Source: Stictocephala bisonia (Eukaryota > Arthropoda > Insecta > Hemiptera > Membracidae). From it: DNA of 64,000 nucleotides. This document shows positions 43,401 through 55,400 of this stretch, one piece after another. Numbering within the stretch: position 1 is the first letter of the stretch; every line of letters starts with the position of its first letter. The stretch spans positions 3,346,730 to 3,410,729 of the forward strand of contig JAQJVL010000046.1 of the NCBI GenBank assembly GCA_035578905.1. Reading direction: 5' to 3'. The notes beneath the pieces were generated by a model. That model saw only the letters and a program-made list of their open reading frames with translations. It had not been told where the DNA came from and made no database searches. Both the position numbers and the translations under genes were made by a program.

Positions 43401-46400
43401 ATGTTTAAAATAATATCCTTAATGGATTTTTTTTTTTTTTATCAGAAGTCTAAAGTTTCCAAAACATATTGCCTGTACTTATTAAGAACTGTGAACAGCA
43501 AAGTGTAATACGAAATATGATGATTTATACACAATTTGCTAAAAGGGTTTGATTTATACTACCTATATGTCTTCGGATAAGTGACCAAAGATAAATTAAT
43601 TTATTAAAATCATTATTTAGCCCTGTAATTTGACACTCAGAGATATATTAAGAGACTGTCGTTTATTTGCACATTCACTCTTTTGTTTTTGATAGTTATA
43701 ATACTTAGATAATGTAGGGAAATGATTTTTCTACAAATATGAATGTAAAACTGTGAGAGGGAGACTTTCAACCAACCAGTAGATAGATTGAAAATAGAAA
43801 TATACTCAGACATATCTTTTTGTATATTTTTGAAGAAAGAGAACTTACTATTTTTTAAACATTGTATGGGTTCAGACACCCAATTTCCTACACAAGTTTG
43901 AAAAATAGTTTTTCAAAATGTTCAACTATATATTATAAAAAGAAATATATTAAAAACTATCAATGCCGGACAAATATTATTGTTTAAGATAACATAAACG
44001 CTTTATATTATCGAGAGAACAAGTGGTAAAAATTTTACTTTTATAAGTAGTATATTAGGCGAGATAGGGCATCAGCAAACTTACCTTAGAAGACAAAGTC
44101 CACTAACACCACAGAAGTAGTAAACAAATACAATGGAATCACATGTGCACAAATTTTCTGTGCCACTGGCACTTCCCTCAGGCGAGTAGAAAGAGACTTA
44201 GCTTCCAACGGTAGTATTTGTTTACTACTGCTGTGGTGTTAATGGACTTGTCTTCTATGGTAAGTTTGCTGATGTCCTATCTCTCCTAATATACTAATTT
44301 CTGGTCTAGTGCTCTTTAACCTAACCCAAAACTTTATGTGTAGTTTATTTCCTGAGTAATTAAAATGTATTCTTTGAATACAAACAATACCAATACAAAC
44401 TTCAAAGACATAAAATAAACAATATAAATAGTAGCTATATGAGCATAGAGAATAATGTTAGTGAACTGTTCAGTAGTACTTCATCACTAAGCAATGAATG
44501 GATTATGTTTATGCCGCCAGCGCCCATGTTACCTAATGAACAATTAATTTGCTTTAACACTTTGGCTGTTCAGCAAAAGAATAAAAAAGTTCCCAAAAAT
44601 TTTAAGCGTTTTCACATGTTTGTTTCCCAAGAATTTTCACCTGAAATTGGTGTTTTTGCAGTGTTTTAATTACAAATTTGTAACTTTGATAAAGATTACA
44701 CTATATTCTTCAAGTTAGTCTTAGTTTTTAGAGCTTTAACATTTCTTTAAAAGTAAAATATTTAGTTTGGTTTCACAGTCCAAAAAATATATTTAAAAAA
44801 CTGTTCCAAGTTTGTAATTTTTATTTTTACATATTTTTTTAGTTTGAAGTTATAAAGCGTATTTTATTTACTTTTAACTTGTATTGACAGTATGTTGTTT
44901 CAAAAGGAAATATAATTGTTAACTGATTCAGAAAATTTCAAGTAAATTGGATCCAATTTGCCTAACTTATAAGAAAAATAAATAAACAGTGCCTTGCATG
45001 TTATTGAGGGGGATTTGTCACAATCCAGTAACTCTGATTATTTAAAATGAATAAAACAATTTTACTTGTAAAACACTTTTTATTTTAAAGATAATAACAT
45101 GCTAATAAATTAAAAAAAATATTTTAAATATGTACAGTTTGTTATATACATATACAAGTTAACTATTTGCGAACATACTTTACTAAGCATTCGGTATAAC
45201 ACTGATTTCACTAATCTGAGTTCAGTTATTTTGCACTCATAATGCTTAAGAAGTTTCTAATAAGTAATAAAATTACACAATAAAATCAAATCAAGCCAAT
45301 GTAAACAACTAATAGCACGTCAAAACATCTGATCACGTCTCAGCAGAGTGTGCACGCCACCGTGCCACAGCCTTCTAAATTAACGCAATGTTTATCGAAC
45401 TAGTACGATAAGAAGACGTAACAGAATATTTAAGTTGTTATTTTTTACATGAAGGGAATCTAATTATATATCTTTTGGTAGTTTTGTTTATTTGATGAAA
45501 AAATATCGTCACAGCAAAATTATTACATAATAAGTATATATCATTGCCAAACATTTTTCGGCCAAAACATGAAGAACGGTATATCGTTGTTAAATATTTG
45601 TAGATAAAAACACAAACAACGATATATCGTTGCAGAACGAACAGCCAAAGGGTTAAGAAATAAGAGCCAAATACACAAAAAACTAGTGTTTTCTTGTAGA
45701 GAAATGTTCAGGAAACAAGAATATGACAAAAATAAAAGTAAAATGTTGCTTTTTTGCCCAATATAAGTCCATAAACCCAAGAATTATTATATATTAATAA
45801 ATAAGCATAATTATTTCACATGGGATGAGTGTAACGTAGCTTAAGAGAGTAACAAGTTTATATGTAGTGATGGAGCATTGAATAAGTATTAGAGAGAAAG
45901 TATTCAGTTTTCTACTAAATAAAATTAAACTAAAATAACTTACATACAATGACTACATTACAAAGATTACATGTAATATAAGGTAGTTGTAAGGAAAGCA
46001 CAATTGTCCTCACCTCTGGGACAAACAGAGCGGGGCGAGGGCCTGTAGCATTCCTGATGGCAGTAAGGATGTCCATTTTGGTCAATCCCACCAGTGGGTG
46101 AATAGAGTCAAGTGTGCGTCCAAACGTCTCATGAAATATATAACATATTCTGGCTCCTCCACATCTGCAGACAGATAATTAACAGTTTTATTGAAACTAT
46201 CTACATAAAACAATGCACTGAAGGGAATATTTATAAAACTGAAAATTAAGGTCCATATTTATTTATTTTGAGTTAGTAAACAAATTATTAATGTTGATCA
46301 TCCTCAATATGTATTGTGTGTGTGCCATAACAGAATCCTACAGATTACCACTGCAACTAAAAAGCAAGAATACCTATGGAAATATGTATAGCGTAAGCTT

Positions 46401-49400
46401 TATTATCAGCTAACATTTATTGATTAAAAAATAAATAACAATCTCCTGTCACAAAGCTGAACACAATTCATCGAGCCATTTAAGGCATGCCTCACTGATT
46501 CTATTTGTGCTAGCTAATACCTCCTTAAAAGAGGGCAGAGGGCACTCTGGAACTATGTGATCCATTGTTTGGATGGACTGATCTACTGTCGGTTTCAAAA
46601 TGCAATGTATATTACCGGATATTGTGTAAGCAAGAGAACTGAGTGTAAGGCTTGTCAATTAGCTGAAAATCAGATCAATATTATGTGGTTCGGGTTCCAT
46701 GAAAATCTGTAGGTCCCTTAGTTACCCTGGCTATTGGGCTATTAAGAAATAGCTCTTCCTAAGGAACAGTCGACCTTAGTTAGAAACAATGATTAAACTC
46801 GTTCATCTACACTCATAAAATTCAATCGCTCCTCATATTCGCCTATAGCTACGATCAGCGTCTTATGATGAATAATGAATGAATTTTCGAAATAACCCGC
46901 TACTACTCACTACAACTCACACGCCCCTACACGTAAAGTGGTACTGACCCACTCACCCGCCCCTACATGTACAGTGGTACTGACCCACCCACCTCCCCTA
47001 CACGTACAGTGGTACTGACCCACCCACCCGCCCATACACGTACAGTGGTACTGACCCACCCACCCGCCCATACATGTACAGTGGTACTGACCCACCCACC
47101 CTCCCCTACACGCACAGTGGTATTGACCCACCCGCCCACCCATACACGCATTGTAGTATTGACCCACCCACCCACCCATACACGCACTGCCCAATAGCAC
47201 TGTATGTGTATGGGTGTACGACTATAACTTGAACAATTATAATCTTATGAGGGTGACTGTCAGTATAAAAACACCTGTATAATACTAGTATGGGCCTGGA
47301 TGCTTCCCATCCTATAAGGATTTCTTATAAAAAGAAGAAAAATGAATACAGGAGGCTCATTCGTAGGGAAAAAGCGATAAGAATTTCCGAGAAAATTTCA
47401 AGCGACCCAAGTAGATTAAAGGCATTCTTGGAGTGTCATAAAGGAGTTTCAATCTTCTTCCAATAGAGAGAACGAAAATATATTTCTTATTGACAATTAT
47501 GGTAATCATGTTGAGCATCCCAAACAGGTGGCCAATAGGTTTAGACAGTTTTTCACGTCCACTAAACACAATTCGGCTCAGGGTAATAACCCTGTACCAC
47601 CGTACGTGTATGGGAGGGCGGGTGGGTGAATACCACAGTACGTGTATGGGTGGGCGGGTGGGTCAGTACCACTGTACGTGTATGAGTGGGCGGGTGGCTC
47701 AATACCACTGTACGTGTATGGGTGGGCAGGTGGGTCTATACCACAGTACGTGTATAGGTGGGCGGGTGGGTCAATACCACTGTACGTGTATGGTTGGGTG
47801 AGTGGGTCAATACCACAGTACGTGGATGGGTGGTTCAATACCACTGTACGTATATGGGTGGGTAAGTGGGTCAGTACCACTGTACGTGTATGGGTGGGTG
47901 GGTGGGTCAGTACCACTGTACATCAATACCACCGTACACATATGGGTGAGCGGGTGGGGCAATACCTCCTCCTTACGTGTATGGGTGGGTGAATGGGTCA
48001 ATATCCGTACGCGTCTTTATGTGGCTTGTGCTGGTGATGACGGAGAAGAAAGTGAAGATGATCAATACCACTGTACGTGTATGGGTGGGCGGGTGGGTCA
48101 ATACCACTGTACGTGTATGGGTAGGCGGGTGGGTCAATACCACTGTACGTGTATGGGTGGGCGGGTGGGTCAATACCACTGTACGTGTATGGGTGGGCGG
48201 GTGGGTCAATACCACTGTACGTGTACGGGTGTGCGGGTGGGTCAATGCCACTGTACGTGTATGGGCGGGCATAATGTCCCACCCGTAAAGCATACATCAG
48301 TCAAAAATAATGTATTTGTTAATTTTACTAAAGAAATGAAATTAGTGGAGTAAAACTGATATTTTATCAATATAAATTTTAATTACATTTTTCTTCTGTT
48401 AGGGAGTTAAACAATAACACTTAAGAATATTCTCACAATGATTTTCAGAAAAAGTTACAAGAATATTTTAATCCCTAAAAATAAACTAATTTCTTTCATG
48501 AAAGAAAAAAATAAAAACTGAAATCCTTGTAATTTTTCACAGGTACTGTTACTTGAATTATTTCCACCCGTGTTATTTATTGTCTAACTGATATTTGTTG
48601 TTTTGATCATTTTCATTAGCGTACTAGTTTATGGAGGTGCAACTCATGGTTTACGTAATAGTAAAATTGAACATTTTATAAATTGAGGAAAATGGTGTTC
48701 TTTTGAGCAATGAAACAAGTGAAATTAAGTACTGTAAAACACAAACAAAAAATTGTTATTTTTCTATAATTTATAGGACTGAGATTAAAACAATATACAT
48801 GTAAATAATATATTTCAAAATATAAAAAAAAGTAAATCTATTACTTCTGACCATAATAAATATGTTTACATTTATATGAATCTGAAGGCATTGAAATATA
48901 ATTGAAAGGCGTCTTTTAACGATAGAACTTGTAACACATTATTTACATGTTTGAATCAAGTTCACTAAGCGGAGAAGTAATAAAGTAGGAGAGTTAGGGC
49001 ATCATCATATGAGAAGACAAGTCAGCAATCTTTGGGTAAAATTTGTGTGTTCTGTTATGTCTTTTTTCAACTAAAAAGGTGGGTTAGGAATTAGTTTAGG
49101 TTAATTTATGTTAAAATAAGCTGTTAGGTTAGCTTTGGTTAGGTTAGTTAGCTACTATTTTTTGGATACATTTTATATGCTAAAACTAGGTAACTTATAA
49201 TGAATCTAATCTAACCTGCCCTAATGTAAAATGACCTAACCTACCTAACATAACCTGCAATAACCTAACCTAATATAACGTAGCATAAAAAACCTTTTTA
49301 GTTGAATATCTCACTTATTATTTGTCGTATGATGAATTGGATGTCACTTTCGAGTTGAGGAGAAAAAGTACATAAGTTTTATTTATGTAAAAAACATAAT

Positions 49401-52400
49401 TTGTGGTGTAACAAAATTTGCTTCTAATTATTTTATTAAAAATCTGTATTTCTAAGGAAAAATTACTATGGATTCGTGGTCGTAGAATTAAAATTGGCTA
49501 GTTAAAAACTAAAACATGGAAATTGAGTGGGACCAGTATATTTCATGCTTACCAAAATTATATTTGGAAGAATGGATGATGTAGGGAAAGAGTTTGGAGA
49601 GAAATTACGCAAAGACAAAGAGGGATATAATTATAAACCTAGAAAAACAAATTTGAAAAATTGAGTTAAATTATAATGATCAATTAAACTATTTTAAATG
49701 TGTTAAATTCATAACTTAATTAGGCTTACAGTTCAGTAGTCTCAATATTTCTAGAAGTGCCTTCGATGGTAGAACAATAAGCAGATGCAAATTTTGTTAT
49801 AATCTGAAGGAGTGTTTGACTCTTGTCGCTTACATCATCACCATAAGAGTTGAGCAATGATTGGAACTGAGAGACCATCACGTTTACTCTTGTCTGAAAC
49901 AATATTGATCATTATCAATTTTGAAATAAAATAAAATGTATGAGTGCTCTACACAAATTGTCTACTAAAGCAACATTTAACGAAACAAACTAAATTTTTA
50001 GTTTGGAAACTTAAAGTATAAAAATATAAAATAATAATACAGACAGATTAGTTATTTTTCCATTAAAAAATTGTTTTTTCTTCATTCCTAAATGTGCTTT
50101 TTACAAAAAAAAATCATTCATGTTAATCATTTTTTGTAAGTCAGAATGAATGTTTTCATGAGAACACTGTCCAGTAATAAAACTTGTTCCTATATTATTT
50201 TATATTTTTCTTATAATATTATGTAATTTATAAAAAAGATAATTTTGTTGGCTACCTTGAGATCAGGCAAGCAGTCTCTAATATGGTGCATAAGGAGACG
50301 GTTAAGTGTCTTAGCCAAGTACGGAGTTCCATTACGGTTTGCCAAAGTTGGATATTTCCTCTGGAGAAATGCAGCTTCATCCCGCAATGCATCCTTTATG
50401 GACTGAAACATTATATAAGAGATAAATAAGCAACGTCTAAAAAAAACACCATTAAAAAATTATCAAATTCAATAAATAATGATATCATCTTTTATTGCTA
50501 AGGTTTCGGACTGCGAAAACCAAGATCTAAAAAGGTTGAATCTAAAGGTTGGTGCTTCACTCGTTGAATAAAGATCATGCATATGCCTGTAGGCCCATGT
50601 GAACTGGTAAGTAAAGTTTTTATTACAAAAAGAGAATATATGGTTAACATTGTCATTTTTACTTGATCACTAGTAAAAGAAATCTGAAATACTGCATGTC
50701 CTTTTTTTTCTTTATCTGTCTCCATATGTCTAAAATAACATGCATGGAAATGCCAGCAAAATTGTAAACTGCACCCAAACTGTCATACTTAAGCTCTGTA
50801 AAATAGGCCAGATTACACAAGAAACAACATCTGCTTTCACAGCCACTGGCTTCCAAACAAATAGGCATTCACTATATCATATAACCAGATAAAAATTAAA
50901 AAAAGGAATTTATCTTGTAAATGAGATGTTCTGCCTTATCCATTGCTAAAAAATTAGTGAACAACTGCTAAGCCATCAAGACACGCAGACCCAAGAATGG
51001 CATATCAGTTAAGAAAATGTTTTGTGACTGTATCTGGAATAATGTGGAATTGGGTTGGGCAAACTGGAGGGGTTAGTTCCAGAATATAAGTTTCAGCTGC
51101 ACTATAGCCTTGATTATATACACCTACAATAGATAAACAATCTAATAGGAATATTTGTGGCAGTAATTTTGTTAGTTAGTGAGGCCCGCAACCACAGCTG
51201 TTTTAAACTGCATTACATTTACATGGAGCTACACTAGCGCTCCATAATGGACCACAAAAACAGCTGATATTTTGAGACTCAAAATTTAACATTGGATGGG
51301 AAATCTATTTGTGTATAAAATCAATGACTATAGACAGACACTGACCACTTTGCCGCTTGATGCAAGAAAAGCACATAATGGGTTTGTTCTTTGTTTCCCT
51401 TGATCCAGGACTGTTCACGTGCAGTAAATCACCCGCCCACTTTCGCATACATCTACAATGACAATAGTAGTCAATCATGAAAAGATCCAAGTGGGCTTTG
51501 TTAATCTTGACGACATGTTTCATTCTAATTGTCATTTACTACTCCCTAATTCTAAGGGGGAAAGTTCAGATGAAAGTGGAGAAAGTGTATTTTTAATTCA
51601 ATCCTGCAACCAACCCACCCTCCCATACATGCACATTGGTATTTCAGGTCCGGGCCATCACTCTGCCTAGTTGTTTGAACTATATTTTCAACTGTTTGCC
51701 ATATCTTATGGAGCATTCACAAAACCATATGACCTGACCAGGTACTTAGATTTAAATTTGACAATTGAAATATTGAAGCTTGGAAGTGAGTACTCTTATA
51801 TATAATGACAGGATTTATATATATATATATATATAATAATATATATAAATATATATATATATAAATATAAGTATCATAAAAAATGTAACTCAGTCATCAG
51901 TAAGTTTCCTTGATGATAAAAATCAACTATTAATGTAATTAATTATTTCATGATTTTGACTCTCCACACTAGGCCAAATTAGCATGAAAAAGCTGTCTAA
52001 AACTATCTTATACAATGTTAAAAGGTGCATTAACTAAGTTTGTCTTAGTTAATTCACATCACACAGGTACATCCTAGTCACCGTCTACCTCCACACGGAC
52101 GCTCCCGAGTATCCCGCTCACATCACATAGGCACATCCTAGTCACCGTCTACCTCTACATGGACACTCCCGAGTATCTCGCTCACATCATACAGGCACAT
52201 CCTAGTCACCGTCTACCCTCCCACCCACCCACACAAACACAGTGGTATTGACCCTCTCGCCCATCCACACATACAGTGGTATTGAATATATATACCCATA
52301 CAACGTACGTGTATGGGTGGGTCAATACCACCGTACGTGTATGGTTAGGTGGTAGGTATTGACTTCACGGCGATTAGGTGATGTGTTTACATACGAAACA

Positions 52401-55400
52401 AATCCAAGCATATATTTAGGTTGTATTACATTCTTAAGGTTATCTAATGGTTTTTTCATATTTCGGTGTCTAAAAAAACCATAAGAAAAGGCACTGAAAC
52501 TAAGTACTAGGATAAAAAATTTTAACCTATTCGAGCACCATCTAAGGTCTTCTGGATTGGCAGGGAGTACCGTATTCCCCCTCCGCACAGGGAGGGGGCC
52601 GCAATTACCTGGACATCACTCTTGGTGATTGCAGTGATCCGTAACAATGTAAATCTGTGTTTATTTATATATTAGACAGTATAGCTTGTTAAACATAATT
52701 GTTAATGAGTAAAGAATCAAAGATTTACATACAGGGTGTTCCAAAAGTCTGGGGATGTTTGAATATTGTTTAAACCGTTACAGATAAAGGTACAAAACTT
52801 TGCACATTGCTGCTGGACATACCATGTATTTAGTGACCCACTACCTTCATAGGGGAAAGGATCACTAGGAGTCGTAAGAAAATCTAGATATAAACATAGG
52901 TATACATCCTTAAATTAATATAGGATATACATACTATTTTAAAAGTCTTAGCTAGTAGAACATCATACTGTAAATTATACCTCAAAAGGTTAATCCTGAA
53001 CAAATTGGCGGCGCACGAAAGTTTCAATAATGATCTTATGTGCAAGATTTTAAACCGCCACCATTTTGTGGTGACGGTTTAAAGCTTATGTGACGGATAA
53101 AGCTTTTGAAGTGCGGTTTGCGGCATTTTTCTATGCTTGACCAGCCCTTTAAAACTATGTGCATATCAATCTATGTTACTTTTAAACTTTTCTACTGACT
53201 CCTCATGGACCATTTCCATAGAAACTGAATACATCTTAAAGTAGGTTTTTGTATACAGTAATCATGTGTTAAGTTTTTATAGATTTATCTGATATGGTTA
53301 CAGTAAAATTAAGTCATTCTTGATCATACACATAAGATCAGTATTAAAACTTTAGAATGCTGCAATTTTGTTTTTAAGAATTAACTTTTTGAGTTCTAAT
53401 TTGCGGCATGATACTCTAATAACTAATACCTTTAAAATGGTATGTACCTATGCTTATAGGTACATACCATTTTAAATAAAAAAAAATATAGTTCAATTTT
53501 TAATCATGTAAACGTTATTAAGTACACTAGGCATGTCAGTAATAAAATGTTGATTTTTCCTCTGTACAAAAAAGAAACTAGTAGAAACCAATGTTATTTT
53601 AAATGCACTTTAATGTTTAATAAATTTTTAAAAAATCTTAATATTAATGAAAAACTTTCTAATTACAAGACAAACTTAAAAAAATTACTTCAAACAATAG
53701 ATTAGAAACCTTGTATATGCTTATTGAATCTTATAGTATTAATACATTGTTAGTATATTTATGGCATATGTTTAAATGTGTAATGTATATATTATGTTTC
53801 ATGTTTTAGTTTAAAATAATTAACAGTGTTGTGTTTCCTTTATATTTTTGATGTAGAAATAGTGAAGTAAGACTGCTAGAAGACTAAGTTTAATTTTAAA
53901 TGTATTCTTCAATTTCATTTTAGCCGAGCGTGCCTTGTGCACATGGCAAACTGTTTTATAAAAAACTTATTATGTGAATAAAGATTTCTTATTCTTATAT
54001 TTAAGATTTTCTTCCAACTCCTGGTAGACCGTCCCCCTACGAAGGTAGTGCATCATTGGATACATGGTAGAATTGCTTTTACGTCCAGCAGCAATGTGCA
54101 AGTTTTTTACCTTTATCTTTAACTATCTAAACAATATTCAACTGTCCTCGGACTTTTGGAACACTCTGTTTATGTGTTGCAAGATTAACAATGTCTTTGT
54201 TAATAATTATATTTCAATGAAACTTCCAACTGAAAGAAGGAGAAAATAGACAATCAAAGGAATACCAAGTAATCTTGTACCACATAATCTGGTACACTTT
54301 CATAAAGCTCAAAACCCTGAAGAGTTTTAACACTAATACTCAACGACAGTCAAATAACAAAAATGTTATTGTTATCTACCTTCTTATCATTGATATCTTG
54401 CTGAGATCGATTGACAACGCCAATGATGCCAAGTTTCACAGGAATTACTCTACCACACAGAATGTCAATCGCATCTGTTCCTGTAACAACACAATATTAA
54501 CAATTTTGTTAAGGGAATATAACAAAAATTAACCTATATGATAAATAATTACAAAGATATATTACTAACCAATGTGTTAACTTAAATCATAGGATAGGAA
54601 CCAGTTTGCTTGAAATTTAAGCAAAATAATGAATAATCAAAATGACTATCTTCTAAAAATTATTATTACCTCTTCTTCGCAGATTAACCTGGGAGAACAC
54701 GCACAATTAAAACTGCAGCCATAGAGCACCTGAACAGTGCACTCATTTGGTCTTAGAAGTAAGTTTTTTCCAGAATACTTAATTATTTTACTTTTTTTAT
54801 AAAATCGTATTAGTTGAGGAAATTAATAAATCTTTCACAAACTTTAATGAAGTACTTTTATTTATATAATATGTAAAAAATAAACTAGTATGAATTGGTA
54901 CTTTGTAACATGTATAATAACAATGTTTGATTAAAATAGCACTCAAATTGGAAAAAAACCATATGAATATATAACTAAACACAAATCAATCCTTACATAT
55001 ACAAATCAGTCCTTGTAGTATTCTTGGGGGTGCTGCTCATCACGACAACCAGTGCAAGTATTCACAGTATGTTCGCCACATATGGCCATTGTTTCAACCT
55101 CATCTGCTTACTCTTTAGAATCAGTTTGGTGGTCACTAAACTGCTGTTCATCTTGCTCTTAAAGACCATCATCTAATACTGCTTCTTCATCCAACTGCCT
55201 TTCCTCTCGCTCCGAAAATTCATCATCATTTAGTCACATTCTAATAATTTTTCAACAACGCACTATATCCATGGCTTATAAAAGAGTAGCAATATATACA
55301 AAATAGAAACGATAAAAATGGTTTATATATATTAGATGTATACACTTGAAAATAACTAACAACGACTCGAATATAAAGATTGGTTGACAAAAATAACTGT

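Noticed and set aside
43637..43879. - strand 80-codon frame as a possible hAT/BED transposase piece
   Set aside because: No conserved hAT block (such as the dimerisation or catalytic motifs) could be read; looks like random AT-rich coding.
47490..48353. Long open frames of 100-183 codons on both strands with Gly/Val/Tyr/Cys- or Thr/His/Pro-rich 12-residue repeats
   Set aside because: They arise because the 36-bp minisatellite is a multiple of three; several frames on both strands are open with the same periodicity. No start context, splice or domain supports a protein.
49080..49280. Runs of ggttagg / cctaacc resembling insect telomere repeat TTAGG
   Set aside because: The runs are short, interrupted and inverted, and dispersed cctaacc words are common throughout the window; not a telomeric array.
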